A DNA stretch of 64,000 bases, from NCBI GenBank assembly GCA_018333515.1, contig JAGXSZ010000027.1, forward strand, positions 1-64,000. The letters are read 5' to 3'. The position numbers were made by a program, and so were the translations under genes. This document shows positions 1 to 7,226 of this stretch, one piece after another; positions within the stretch are counted from its first letter, which is position 1; every line of letters begins with the position of its first letter. Source of the stretch: Actinomycetota bacterium (lineage in GTDB: Bacteria; Actinomycetota; Aquicultoria; Aquicultorales; Aquicultoraceae). The notes under the pieces are model-generated. The model was not told the DNA's origin and did not search any database. It saw only the letters and a list, made by a program, of their open reading frames with translations.

Positions 1-158
1 TTTGTTTTGATTGATAAGCATTTCGCCCGCAGGGGAGAGAGATTGCTTTAGGCGAGGTTGACATATCATCGGGGTTAGGTGCGGATACCGCCAACAGCAC
101 AAGAGCTTGACATAGAATAGGTCGAGAACTAGTGTTAAGCCATGCTACAGAAACCACA

Positions 159-217
159 GCTCGATGTATCAGGGATTGCGTACCGCATGTATTTTTGATA
201 CGCAAGGCAAGCTTGCT
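159..217. repeat. 59-bp dispersed repeat, copy 1
   Basis: This stretch recurs at 1890-1948 with about three mismatches in 59 bases. Both copies end in the 10-base palindrome GCAAGCTTGC. No reading frame is shared, so it looks like a non-coding dispersed repeat. The rest of 1-286 holds nothing I can recognise. Confidence 0.8.
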
Positions 218-286
218 TGTCCGGCGTCAATTATTTCTTCCTACCGGTAATTTTAATTGTCGCTGGATAACGTTACTACCGTGCAG

Positions 287-333
287 CAGTGGATAGCTTG
301 AGTAAGGATAGCCGACAACTTCCTTAGTTAAGG
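287..333 (-). pseudogene. Fragment of a RAYT transposase gene
   Basis: About 38 of 46 bases match 23439-23485, the part of the full transposase gene at 23196-23870 that encodes the YPYSSYPLY segment, in the same orientation. The flanks do not continue the gene. I read it as the remnant of a decayed copy. Confidence 0.65.
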
Positions 334-375
334 GTTAATTTTAGCTGTTCAAGATAGTCAGGGAGGTTTGACCCC
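330..375. repeat. REP-like element, class A, copy 1
   Basis: A stretch of about 46 bases ending in GGGAGGTTTGACCCC. Related copies lie at 24311-24358 and 25835-25882, all ending in GAGGTCTGACCCC or a one-base variant. The core is the reverse complement of the GGGGTCAGACCTC motif at the end of the RAYT gene. This copy lies just upstream of the DUF433 promoter. Confidence 0.65.
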
Positions 376-391
376 AACACCTTGGTTCTTT

Positions 392-400
392 TGTTATAAT
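392..400 (+). promoter_or_regulatory. Extended -10 promoter for the DUF433 gene
   Basis: TGTTATAAT matches the extended -10 consensus TGnTATAAT, 44 bases before the start codon at 444. No -35 box lies at the usual spacing; a TTGACC from the adjacent REP element is 21 bases upstream, which is too far. An AGGAGA ribosome site precedes the ATG. Confidence 0.5.
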
Positions 401-443
401 TAAGATAAATGCTTGTTTATTGTTTTCTTGATAGGAGAGAGAT

Positions 444-674
444 ATGAAATATACACGAATAACAGTTGACCCTAAGCAAATGGGAGGCATTCCTTGCATT
501 AGGGGTTTACGCATTCCTGTAGCAACTGTGGTCGAGATGGTTGCCGATGGGATGACTGAAGATGAGATTCTTCGCACCTTTCCCGACCTTGAACACGAAG
601 ATATTCGCGAGGCATTGCATTATGCAGCAGAAGCGGTAAGGGAGCGTGAGCTTCCACTGGTAAAAGTGTCATGA
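444..674 (+). CDS. DUF433 family antitoxin-like protein
   Basis: A 76-residue protein with the hallmarks of DUF433: an N-terminal GGIPCIRGLRIPVATV segment, then an acidic DGMTEDEIL helix and a FPDLEHEDIREAL helix. DUF433 proteins are winged-helix-like and are usually the first gene of a type II toxin-antitoxin pair whose second gene is a DUF5615 PIN-like nuclease. Here the second frame begins at the overlapping ATGA (671) but stops after 33 codons, so the pair is broken. A ribosome site of the AGGAGA type precedes the ATG. The antitoxin itself looks intact in length and motifs. DNA binding and autoregulation are inferred from the family. Confidence 0.85.
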   Translation: MKYTRITVDPKQMGGIPCIRGLRIPVATVVEMVADGMTEDEILRTFPDLEHEDIREALHYAAEAVRERELPLVKVS

Positions 675-772
675 AGTTTCTGATAGATAAGATAGGGGAG
701 GAGCTTCGGGCATACTTGGAAATCCTTATTAGCGACAGGCAAAGAGTGCCTGTCGGCGAGGCGGCTTTTTAG
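671..772 (+). pseudogene. Truncated DUF5615-type PIN-like toxin
   Basis: The frame starts at an ATG overlapping the antitoxin stop (ATGA) and reads MKFLID, the normal opening of DUF5615 toxins, where the Asp is part of the PIN-like active site. After that the 33-residue frame no longer resembles the family and ends at TAG. A normal partner is roughly 110-120 residues. I infer deletion or decay of the toxin, leaving the antitoxin alone. Confidence 0.6.
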
Positions 773-804
773 CAGGAGGGTAGCCGATGTGCGTCCCTGT
801 TTCC

Positions 805-837
805 AAGGAGGTCTGACCCCGCTCAGCCCCGCTCAGC
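805..837. repeat. REP core plus 10-bp tandem duplication
   Basis: AAGGAGGTCTGACCCC at 805-820 is the REP core found elsewhere in the window. It runs into two copies of the 10-base unit CCCCGCTCAG (817-836). The region between the broken toxin and the CopG antitoxin holds nothing else. Confidence 0.65.
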
Positions 838-845
838 AGAGGCTC

Positions 846-1097
846 CTAACTTTGCGAGGTAAATTTCTCTTTAATCCACATTCTTACCAAAGAGGTGTAA
901 CTGAGGCCTTTCTCTTGCGCGATTATTTTAAGTTTTTCGATTTCATTTGGCTCAAGCCTAAAAGTGATTTGCGCTTTTCTTGGACGAACAAATCTAGCCT
1001 GAGCTTCTTCGGTATCTTTTGCAAACTCAGAGAAATCATGCGTTACCCAAAACTCTCTTATGTCTTCGACTGTCTTAAACTCGGGTATTTTTTTCAT
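846..1097 (-). CDS. CopG/BrnA-type antitoxin, orphan
   Basis: An 83-residue protein. The N-terminal half (KTVEDIREFWVTHDFSEF) and the C-terminal ribbon-helix-helix part (ITFRLEPNEIEKLKIIAQEKG, then SYTSLVRMWI) match the CopG antitoxin family that pairs with RelE- or BrnT-like RNase toxins. Such toxins are normally encoded directly upstream, but nothing toxin-like lies in 1098-1280, so it appears to be an orphan. The opposite-strand frame over the same bases has no family features. A decayed copy of its 5' end lies at 2558-2632, so the gene has been duplicated locally. Confidence 0.8.
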   Translation of the reverse strand: MKKIPEFKTVEDIREFWVTHDFSEFAKDTEEAQARFVRPRKAQITFRLEPNEIEKLKIIAQEKGLSYTSLVRMWIKEKFTSQS

Positions 1098-1238
1098 AGC
1101 TTTTATTATTTACCCCTCCTATGATAATATTTTCGCTCTTTTTCAGTCATGTCTCGAGCAGTAACAACACATTTATTGAGCAACACTCGATGTTACGCAT
1201 TCGATAGCAATGGTTTAAGATTAGTGCTTTGTATATAA

Positions 1239-1254
1239 TATAATCGAGATTATA
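1239..1254 (+). promoter_or_regulatory. Probable hicBA operator overlapping a -10 box
   Basis: TATAATC-GA-GATTATA is a perfect inverted repeat with 7-base arms. Its left arm is itself a consensus -10 box, 27 bases before hicB. HicB-type antitoxins repress their own promoters by binding such palindromes, so this is a good operator candidate. No strong -35 box is visible. Confidence 0.5.
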
Positions 1255-1280
1255 GCTCAGGGGATTAAGGAGTAGAACTT

Positions 1281-1550
1281 ATGAATTTACAATTAACTAT
1301 TGAGATATGGAAAAAAGGCACTTGGTATTTGGCAAGAACTCCAGAGCTGGACTTTATTTCTCAGGGAGAAACAGTTGAAGAAGCAAAAAAGAATCTTTTA
1401 GAAGTTGTAAAAATGCAATTTAGAGAGATGGGTGACTTAGGAACCCTTGAGGAGTATCTAGCTGAGCATGGTTTTGAAACTAAAGATGATACTCTGGTGT
1501 CGCAAGCTGAGATAATCGGCTTTGAAAAATCGATGATTAAGGTATCCTAA
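1281..1550 (+). CDS. hicB: HicB-like antitoxin
   Basis: An 89-residue protein with the HicB partial RNase H-like fold: LTIEIWKKGTWYLARTPELD, then a GETVEEAKKNLLEVVKM helix. It lacks an obvious C-terminal DNA-binding domain, so it belongs to the short form. Its stop overlaps the start of hicA (TAATG), consistent with coupled translation. The antitoxin-first order is the reverse of the E. coli hicAB arrangement but common elsewhere. An AAGGAG ribosome site sits 8 bases before the ATG. It should neutralise HicA by binding it. Confidence 0.85.
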   Translation: MNLQLTIEIWKKGTWYLARTPELDFISQGETVEEAKKNLLEVVKMQFREMGDLGTLEEYLAEHGFETKDDTLVSQAEIIGFEKSMIKVS

Positions 1551-1780
1551 TGCCAAGATTAACCCCTGCTAATTGGAGGACTCTTGTGAAGATGTTTCAG
1601 ATGTTTGGATGTGAATATAAACGCAAGGAAGGTTCCCATCATGTCTTGCGCTATCCCGGTGCAAAGCGAGCGGTTGTGATTCCTGAATATAATGAGGTAG
1701 ACGTTGAAATTATCAAGAACAACATGCGAACTGTTGGCATGACCAGAGAACAATATTTTGATTTACTTGGTAAAGTATAA
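1550..1780 (+). CDS. hicA: HicA mRNA interferase toxin
   Basis: A 76-residue protein with a double-stranded-RNA-binding-like fold. The key motif is KRKEGSHHVLRYPG, in which the first His of GSHH corresponds to the catalytic residue of HicA, followed by a conserved VVIPEYNEVDVEIIKNNMRTVGM stretch (positions 43-64). HicA toxins cleave mRNA independently of the ribosome. All motif residues are present and the length is normal, so the toxin looks intact. It starts inside the hicB stop codon. Confidence 0.88.
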   Translation: MPRLTPANWRTLVKMFQMFGCEYKRKEGSHHVLRYPGAKRAVVIPEYNEVDVEIIKNNMRTVGMTREQYFDLLGKV

Positions 1781-1837
1781 TGACCTGGTCGGTTGTGCGC
1801 GGTATCAAGCGAAGAGACATCTTTGTTAGATAATCCA

Positions 1838-1884
1838 GGGGGTCAGACCTCGTTATCCCCATTTACCAGCGTATTAGTAGCTCT
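1838..1884 (-). repeat. RAYT gene tail remnant with REP core
   Basis: Read on the minus strand, this encodes NTLVNGDNEV followed by TGA, nearly the same as the last residues (NTLVNEDSEV) of the transposase at 23196-23870. The stop codon lies within the REP core GAGGTCTGACCCC. Only the tail of the gene is present. Confidence 0.75.
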
Positions 1885-1889
1885 ACAAG

Positions 1890-1948
1890 GCTCGATGTAT
1901 CAGGGGTTGTGCACCGCATGTATTTTTGATACGCAAGGCAAGCTTGCT
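1890..1948. repeat. 59-bp dispersed repeat, copy 2
   Basis: Second copy of the repeat at 159-217, differing at about three positions. It begins six bases after a RAYT tail remnant, so the two repeat types may travel together. It is followed by an AT-rich stretch leading to the next gene. Confidence 0.8.
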
Positions 1949-2010
1949 ATAATCATATATTAAGATAAAAAGTAAGGTTAGCTTGGTAAAACGAATAGAA
2001 ACGATTAGAA

Positions 2011-2247
2011 TTGGACATGTATTTCAAGATAATTGGGGCGATTCGGGAGATTGAAACTATTGCGGCAGGTCGTGGAGTAAAGAATTTGAATCGTTTAAAT
2101 AAGATATACGGAAAAGCAAACTGGAGAAAATTAAAAGGTATTTGCCGGGTAGAATTGGACAACGGCGCTATCTTTGAGGCGGAAGTGCACTGGTACGAAG
2201 GGCATGGCATTGGGAAGAGAGAGATAAAGATCAAAAGATATTTATAG
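2011..2247 (+). CDS. Small conserved protein, function unknown
   Basis: A 78-residue basic protein ending in EVHWYEGHGIGKREIKIKRYL (positions 58-78). I recognise this kind of C-terminus from small uncharacterised proteins of anaerobes and cyanobacteria but cannot name a family. Residues 1-35 look helical; residues 40-78 look like a small beta sheet. The start here is TTG at 2011; an ATG two codons later (2017) is equally possible because neither has a strong ribosome site. The next small gene starts 10 bases after its stop, and I infer they are co-transcribed. A toxin-antitoxin role is possible but not shown. Confidence 0.65.
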   Translation: MDMYFKIIGAIREIETIAAGRGVKNLNRLNKIYGKANWRKLKGICRVELDNGAIFEAEVHWYEGHGIGKREIKIKRYL

Positions 2248-2257
2248 GGAGACCGTC

Positions 2258-2479
2258 ATGGGAAGACATTTTATGATATGCGTTGATAACGGCGGTTATG
2301 AATCATCACTGGAGACAAGAAAACTCTATGAGGTGTTAACCGACAAAGTGGCTGAAAAACAACATCAGATAAGAGTCGTTGATGAATCAGGCGAGGATTA
2401 TCTATATCCCGAAAGGTTTTTTGCTCCAGTAAGATTACCCCGTGTCACAAAAGAAAAACTAGAATCGATAACAGCATAG
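2258..2479 (+). CDS. Small conserved protein, function unknown
   Basis: A 73-residue acidic protein: MGRHFMICVDNGGYESSLE at the start and a central IRVVDESGEDYLYPERFFAPV. The pattern, an N-terminal strand followed by a DESGEDYLYP segment, is one I recognise from small unnamed proteins in many genomes. No catalytic motif is visible. An AGGGAGA ribosome site precedes the ATG. The acidic character contrasts with the basic protein just upstream, which would suit a pair that bind each other (inference). Confidence 0.7.
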   Translation: MGRHFMICVDNGGYESSLETRKLYEVLTDKVAEKQHQIRVVDESGEDYLYPERFFAPVRLPRVTKEKLESITA

Positions 2480-2493
2480 TGCCAGGGGTGCCG

Positions 2494-2557
2494 GGGGTCA
2501 GACCTCATTGTCCCCATTTACCAGCATATCAGTAAATCTATTTTCAAATGCAGTGTT
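2494..2557 (-). repeat. RAYT gene tail remnant with REP core
   Basis: On the minus strand it reads AFENRFTDMLVNGDNEV and then TGA, matching EFENRVINTLVNEDSEV at the end of the full transposase. It starts with the REP core GGGGTCAGACCTC and joins directly to a CopG antitoxin remnant at about 2558. Confidence 0.75.
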
Positions 2558-2632
2558 TCCCAAAACTCTCTTATGCCTTCGATAGCCTTAAACTCGGATA
2601 TTTTTTCACGGCTCGCGCTATTTATCTCTCAG
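2558..2632 (-). pseudogene. Remnant of the CopG-type antitoxin gene
   Basis: The bases match the first ~18 codons and the leader of the antitoxin gene ending at 1097 (EFK.IE.IREFW on the minus strand). One A is missing from the early A-run, shifting the frame, and the ATG has become GTG. The homology stops where the RAYT tail begins, so it is a broken duplicate. Confidence 0.65.
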
Positions 2633-2765
2633 CAGTAAGCAATATAATAATTTGCTTACCGGTATAGACATCCTCCGCTGGTATGAACCGAAAATCAGCC
2701 TGCCGACCAATAACAATAGGGGCGCGTGCATGCGAAACTATAAACACAAGCATGACGAAGAGCAA

Positions 2766-2873
2766 GCGCAACGAAAAGCAAGCGCAAGCAATTATTGCGA
2801 TTTTTGTGTCGTGTAGCAATTGTGCCTGGTCGAACGGCGCAACGAAAAGCAAACGCAAGCAATTATTGCGATT
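2766..2873. repeat. Two 37-bp direct repeats upstream of the LPxTG gene
   Basis: Positions 2766-2802 and 2837-2873 are identical except for one base; each starts GCGCAACGAAAAGCAA and ends AATTATTGCGATT. They are 71 bases apart (start to start). The 2633-2974 gap holds no convincing gene; these repeats could lie in the leader or promoter of the LPxTG gene. Confidence 0.8.
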
Positions 2874-2974
2874 AAGGTTCAAGAAACAGATAAGAAGTAC
2901 CACGACTGACAGCCTCTTTGCAGCAACGGAATCATGTTTGCGAAAGAAATTTTTACGCAAGAAAGGAGGTTGTT

Positions 2975-3538
2975 ATGAAGAGATTAATCACGAGTATTAT
3001 GACCTTTGTTATAACCTTTGCTCTGCTGTTCACGGCCAATGCAGCATTTGCGGCGAGCCAGGGTTCACTTAGTGTCAGCCCCGCAACCGTAGATTCAAAC
3101 GGGACGGTTTCGGCCACGGGCGGCGGTTTTCAGCCGATGGCCGATGTAACGGTCAAGTTTGACGGGGACGGTGCTAAAGTCGTCAAGTCCGATATCAACG
3201 GCAACATATCGTTTAGTTATAAAGTTCCGCCAAGCATAAGCAAGGGTATGCACTCATTATCCGCTCAAGGTCCCTCAAGCGGAACCCATCCTGACGACTC
3301 TATCGAACCGTACTCCACCGGAAGCCGGGTTCTTATCGGCTCGTTGAATGTAGTCGAGAAGCGGCCCGTCTTAGGTGAGCAAGTAAAGCCGGAGCAAACA
3401 GCTACGCCAAGCAAGCCGGTGGCATCGACAAAAGGGCAATTACCATATACCGGCGGCACACCGCTTTGGGTTCTACTAATAGCCGGTCTGGCCTTAACGG
3501 TCGTTGGATTCGGTATCAAAGTGCTTAAGCAAAACTAA
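2975..3538 (+). CDS. LPxTG-anchored cell-wall surface protein
   Basis: A 187-residue secreted protein. It has a signal peptide (MKRLITSIMTFVITFALLF, cleavage probably after AFA near residue 26), a domain of about 90 residues resembling small Ig-like beta-sandwiches (LSVSPATVDSNGTVSATGGGF), a Lys/Pro/Thr spacer, and a sorting signal: LPYTGG, a hydrophobic helix and the basic tail KVLKQN. A strong AAGGAGG ribosome site at 2964-2970 fixes the start at 2975 rather than at upstream in-frame starts. It is the only LPxTG protein in the window, and a sortase lies at 7355 in the same direction. I infer it is the sortase substrate. Its job on the surface is unknown; the Ig-like part may bind sugars or form a stalk. 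Confidence 0.85.
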   Translation: MKRLITSIMTFVITFALLFTANAAFAASQGSLSVSPATVDSNGTVSATGGGFQPMADVTVKFDGDGAKVVKSDINGNISFSYKVPPSISKGMHSLSAQGPSSGTHPDDSIEPYSTGSRVLIGSLNVVEKRPVLGEQVKPEQTATPSKPVASTKGQLPYTGGTPLWVLLIAGLALTVVGFGIKVLKQN

Positions 3539-3683
3539 AAGGTCTGATTCCTCGTTTGTGTAATACCCGCAAGTAACTCCTAACATCTAGAAGTGTTGGC
3601 CGCTGCTCATAAAAGTCACTCGGAATGAGCGAACCCCGAAATCCGGATGTATACGCGCGCAGTATAGAAGTGTGCTCGCTATG

Positions 3684-3787
3684 CCGACATATACCGTACC
3701 GACATATACCGTAGCACCGCGGAAACATTCAGTGCGCAACTGCGTTGGCTGCGACTATATGGCCAGTGGCTGCGACTATATGGCCAG
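3684..3787. repeat. Two short tandem duplications before the Wzz/kinase gene
   Basis: A 15-base unit (CCGACATATACCGTA) occurs twice at 3684-3713, and a 21-base unit (TGGCTGCGACTATATGGCCA plus G) twice at 3746-3787. Both are exact. They lie in the 5' leader of the Wzz/kinase gene; an in-frame extension runs through them but has no ribosome site or family homology. Confidence 0.85.
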
Positions 3788-3818
3788 GACTCGAGGCGCA
3801 CACCGATATGGAGTAAAT

Positions 3819-5216
3819 ATGGAAGAGCAACTTGAAATCGTTCAGTTTCTCAAGATAATCGCGAAAAGGAAGGGCATTGTCGTAATCGGCACTGCCCTCT
3901 GTGTTCTATTGGCCGTGATTGCGACGATGTACATGACGCCGCGATACGATGCGACAGCCAAAATATTGGTAGCGCAGGCTCAGGCGCCCCTCAACGATCA
4001 ATCATCCTCTGAATCGTACCAGGCCGTTCTCCTTAGTCAGCAGCTCGCCAAGACCTTTAGTGAGATAATGGTCAGCCGCACGCTGGCAGAGCGGGTCATA
4101 ACACGGCTGGAGCTTCCTTTGTTGCCCGATGACCTGATGAAAAAAGTAAAGGCGCAGCCGATACGCGACACCCAGCTCATCGTCCTTAAGGTAACGGATG
4201 TCGATCCGAAGCGCGCCAAGGATATCGCCAACACCTATGCGGATGAATTCATCGCGTTTATCCCGTCGACCGCTCCCGGGGCATCACAGATGAAGGTCAG
4301 CATGGTCGAATCGGCTATCGTAGCGTTGCAACCGGTGACCCCAAAGCCGCTTCTCAACACGGTACTAGCCTTTATGCTCGGTTTGAGTATGAGCATAGGT
4401 TTTGCCTTCGTTCTCGAAAAGCTCGACGTGACCGTGAAAGAGCCGGAGATGCTCGAACAACTTCTCGGCATAACGTCGTTAGGCCTCGTGCCGAAATCAC
4501 AGCAGCCGCTCCTTCTGGGCGACAACAACACTGATACGTCTGAATCGATGAGACGGATCAGGACCAATCTTCAGTACCTCAATTTCGACCAGTCGATACG
4601 ATCTTTCGCGGTGACGAGCCCCGAGACAGGGGATGGAAAGACCACTTTGGCATCGAATTTAGCGATGGTCTTTGCCCAGGCCGGGCAGAACGTTTTACTT
4701 GTCGATTGCGATTTGAGAAGACCGTCCATCGGTAAGGTTTTCCACCTGCGGGAAGCACCAGGGCTCTCAAATGTTCTAATAGGCGCCGCCGACGCCGACT
4801 CGGTTGTCGTCGCGAGCGGGGTAGACGGTTTAAGTATTGTTACAAGCGGACCGATTCCGCCGAACCCCGCCGATCTGTTGAATTCGGAGCGCATGGATGA
4901 TTTGCTGGCAAGATTCGAGAGCCGGTTCGATATTGTTATCCTTGATTGCCCGCCGGTGCCGGCTTTATCCGACACGGTGATTCTTGCGTCGAAAGCCGAC
5001 GCCGTTCTTATGGTTTCGAGTTTTGGTAGATCGAAGAAAGCCGACATGCTCGCCGCGCGGAACGCGCTTGCCAAGGTGGGCGCGCGAATTCTCGGCTTTG
5101 TCATAAACGGTGCACGGACTTCAAAACAGAATGGTTATTATAATCAACCATATACCAGCCGGCAGGCTCTACGTGATGCGCTCCGCAATTTACCCCGCGA
5201 TATAAGAGGTGGTTGA
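3819..5216 (+). CDS. Wzz/CpsC chain-length regulator fused to BY-tyrosine kinase
   Basis: A 465-residue inner-membrane protein. Residues ~1-190 form the Wzz part: a short cytoplasmic start, a first membrane helix near 20-40, an extracytoplasmic region and a second helix near 165-190. The C-terminal half is a bacterial tyrosine kinase with Walker A (ETGDGKTTLASN), Walker A' (LLVDCDLRRP) and Walker B (VILDCPPVP). Such proteins control export and chain length of polysaccharides. The tail has only three tyrosines in a cluster (YYNQPY), fewer than many relatives. The ATG at 3819 follows GGAG and gives the usual family start. It overlaps the DUF4012 gene by four bases. No partner phosphatase is seen in the window. 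Confidence 0.9.
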   Translation: MEEQLEIVQFLKIIAKRKGIVVIGTALCVLLAVIATMYMTPRYDATAKILVAQAQAPLNDQSSSESYQAVLLSQQLAKTFSEIMVSRTLAERVITRLELPLLPDDLMKKVKAQPIRDTQLIVLKVTDVDPKRAKDIANTYADEFIAFIPSTAPGASQMKVSMVESAIVALQPVTPKPLLNTVLAFMLGLSMSIGFAFVLEKLDVTVKEPEMLEQLLGITSLGLVPKSQQPLLLGDNNTDTSESMRRIRTNLQYLNFDQSIRSFAVTSPETGDGKTTLASNLAMVFAQAGQNVLLVDCDLRRPSIGKVFHLREAPGLSNVLIGAADADSVVVASGVDGLSIVTSGPIPPNPADLLNSERMDDLLARFESRFDIVILDCPPVPALSDTVILASKADAVLMVSSFGRSKKADMLAARNALAKVGARILGFVINGARTSKQNGYYNQPYTSRQALRDALRNLPRDIRGG

Positions 5217-7189
5217 TTACTATCGGTGTCTTAAGAAAGAAGACGAACCAGGATAACTCATCGCGTGTTCATAGGACTAAAGATAACCGCGCTAAGAGAA
5301 AAAACACAAGGCTTCTCTTACTCGTGCTTGTGATTCTGCTTGCGCTAACCGCTACGATAGCCGGTCGCAGCATCGTCAGCGACCTGTTAGGCGTGCAAAA
5401 GTGGCTCATCAATGGCCAAGATAGTCTGCGGTCGGCCTATATTGCTGCTGAGAAAGGAGAATTCGACAAATCCCAGCTAAACTTCGAACAAGCGCAAAAC
5501 AGCTTTATGGACGCCGGCATAATCATGAGCAAGCCCGGCGTGACCATGCTTGCGATTGTCCCCGTCGCCAACTCAAACCTCGAAGCGGTTCGTCGTTTGA
5601 CCGAGGCGGGCATCGAGGTAGCGTATGCCGGCGAGGCACTGACTCAAGCCTCGACGAAGTTCTCTAAAAAACAGGGTAAGTTCGATATCAGCATCGATAA
5701 CGGAATGGTAGATATTAAACCATTCATAGAGGCACAACCAGATATCGACCGGGCACACCTGCACGTGCTTCAAGCGATGGCGGCTTTCGATAAGATACCC
5801 GACGGATATCTTATCCCTCAAATAAAGAGCGCGAAGAAAAGGCTCGGAGAAGAGCTTCCGACGTTGAAAACCCTTGTCTCAAAGGCCAAGGTGACCTTCG
5901 ATGTCTTACCCGGAGTCATGGGGGGAGAGGGGAAGAGGCGCTATTTCCTCGCGATTCAGAACAATGCCGAACTGCGCGCGACAGGCGGTCTTATCGGCAA
6001 CTACGGGTTACTGACGGTCGACAACGGCGCCATAAAGCTTGACGAATTCGACGAGATACTCGCCATCGACAATCCAGCCAAACCGATTGACGCCCCCGAG
6101 GATTTTGCCGCACGGTATAGCCGTTTTGAAGGGGCGCGCATCTGGTCGAACGTGAACATGAGCCCCGACTTTCCGACTGTAAGCAGGGTCTTGCTCAAGT
6201 TCTTTGAGAGCGTGCGGGGTGAGAAGCTCGATGGAGTCATCACCATCGACCCGGTCGGGCTCTCGTACCTGCTCGATGCCATCGGGCCACTCACCCTTGC
6301 CGATACGGGTGTCACGATTGACTCGGGCAACGCTGTCGAGTGGACGCTTGTCAAGGCGTACAAGGATTTTCCACAGCGTGACACGCGCAAGGATTTCTTG
6401 GCGGATATCGCGCAAGCGGTCTGGGGGCGCATCATCACCGGGCAGGTGGCGGATAAATCGAAACTCGTAGAGCAGTTCGGGCTGGCGTTATCTGAAAAAC
6501 ATATGGCTTTGTACAGCACCGACGAAAGCGAGCAAAAGATAGCGGAGAGTCTGGGTTATGCCGGTGAGTTGATGCCGACGACCAATGACTATCTACAGGT
6601 CGTTATGCAAAACCACGGGGCGAACAAGGTCGATATCTATATGCACCAAGAGATAAAGCATACGATTGATTTGAGACCGGACGGCTCGGGGCTCGCGACC
6701 CTGTCTATCGATATTTCAAACAAAACTCCGGCTTCAGGCCTGCCGACCTATGTTACAGGCGAGAACTCCTTAGGGGCCAAGGGCGGTCTGAGCAACACAT
6801 GGCTGAGTGTCTATGTGCCGAAGGGCGCCCAATTGCTGAGCGCAAAACTTGACGGCGAGGCCGGTGTAATCGAGATAAACCGCGAAAAAGACAAGACGGT
6901 CTTTTCGAGATATGTAAAAGTACCACCCGGTGCGAACAAGGTCGTGGAGTTATCGTATGAGCTGCCGTATGTGCTTGTCTTCGATAAGAGCGGCATTGAC
7001 TATAGATTTGACTGGCAGGCTCAGCCGGTCATCAATAAGCCCACCGTCACGTCGAGGGTTACGCTTCCCGACGGGTTTGCCATCAGCGAGTTGCCCGACG
7101 GGTTTGCGCGGAAGGGCCACAACGCCGCGTACTCCGGAACACTCTCAAAGGACAAGTCCTTTGATTTTGGGCTTATCGATAACCGATAG
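5213..7189 (+). CDS. DUF4012 membrane-anchored protein of the glycan locus
   Basis: A 658-residue protein with a basic N-terminus, one membrane helix near residues 33-53, then a long extracytoplasmic region. The DUF4012 domain includes YFLAIQNNAELRATGGLIG near residues 243-261. The C-terminal third, with many beta-strand-like segments, resembles no family I know. The start is TTG at 5213, overlapping the kinase stop (TTGA), so translation is probably coupled. DUF4012 proteins are frequent in actinobacterial polysaccharide loci, but their role is undescribed as far as I know. Position suggests a step in polymer assembly or attachment on the outer face of the membrane. Confidence 0.85.
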   Translation: MITIGVLRKKTNQDNSSRVHRTKDNRAKRKNTRLLLLVLVILLALTATIAGRSIVSDLLGVQKWLINGQDSLRSAYIAAEKGEFDKSQLNFEQAQNSFMDAGIIMSKPGVTMLAIVPVANSNLEAVRRLTEAGIEVAYAGEALTQASTKFSKKQGKFDISIDNGMVDIKPFIEAQPDIDRAHLHVLQAMAAFDKIPDGYLIPQIKSAKKRLGEELPTLKTLVSKAKVTFDVLPGVMGGEGKRRYFLAIQNNAELRATGGLIGNYGLLTVDNGAIKLDEFDEILAIDNPAKPIDAPEDFAARYSRFEGARIWSNVNMSPDFPTVSRVLLKFFESVRGEKLDGVITIDPVGLSYLLDAIGPLTLADTGVTIDSGNAVEWTLVKAYKDFPQRDTRKDFLADIAQAVWGRIITGQVADKSKLVEQFGLALSEKHMALYSTDESEQKIAESLGYAGELMPTTNDYLQVVMQNHGANKVDIYMHQEIKHTIDLRPDGSGLATLSIDISNKTPASGLPTYVTGENSLGAKGGLSNTWLSVYVPKGAQLLSAKLDGEAGVIEINREKDKTVFSRYVKVPPGANKVVELSYELPYVLVFDKSGIDYRFDWQAQPVINKPTVTSRVTLPDGFAISELPDGFARKGHNAAYSGTLSKDKSFDFGLIDNR

Positions 7190-7226
7190 AGAAGTAGAGA
7201 TAACCTTACATTGCCGCACGCCTCGC

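Noticed and set aside
789-1124. Open frame of 111 codons on the + strand
   Set aside because: It lies over the CopG-type antitoxin on the other strand, shows no family features and has a poor start context.
2622-2960. Open frame of 112 codons on the - strand before the LPxTG gene
   Set aside because: It runs across the two 37-bp repeats, has odd composition and no recognisable domain.
3672-3818. Longer N-terminus for the Wzz/kinase protein
   Set aside because: The extra 49 residues come from the tandem duplications, lack a ribosome site and are not part of Wzz proteins.
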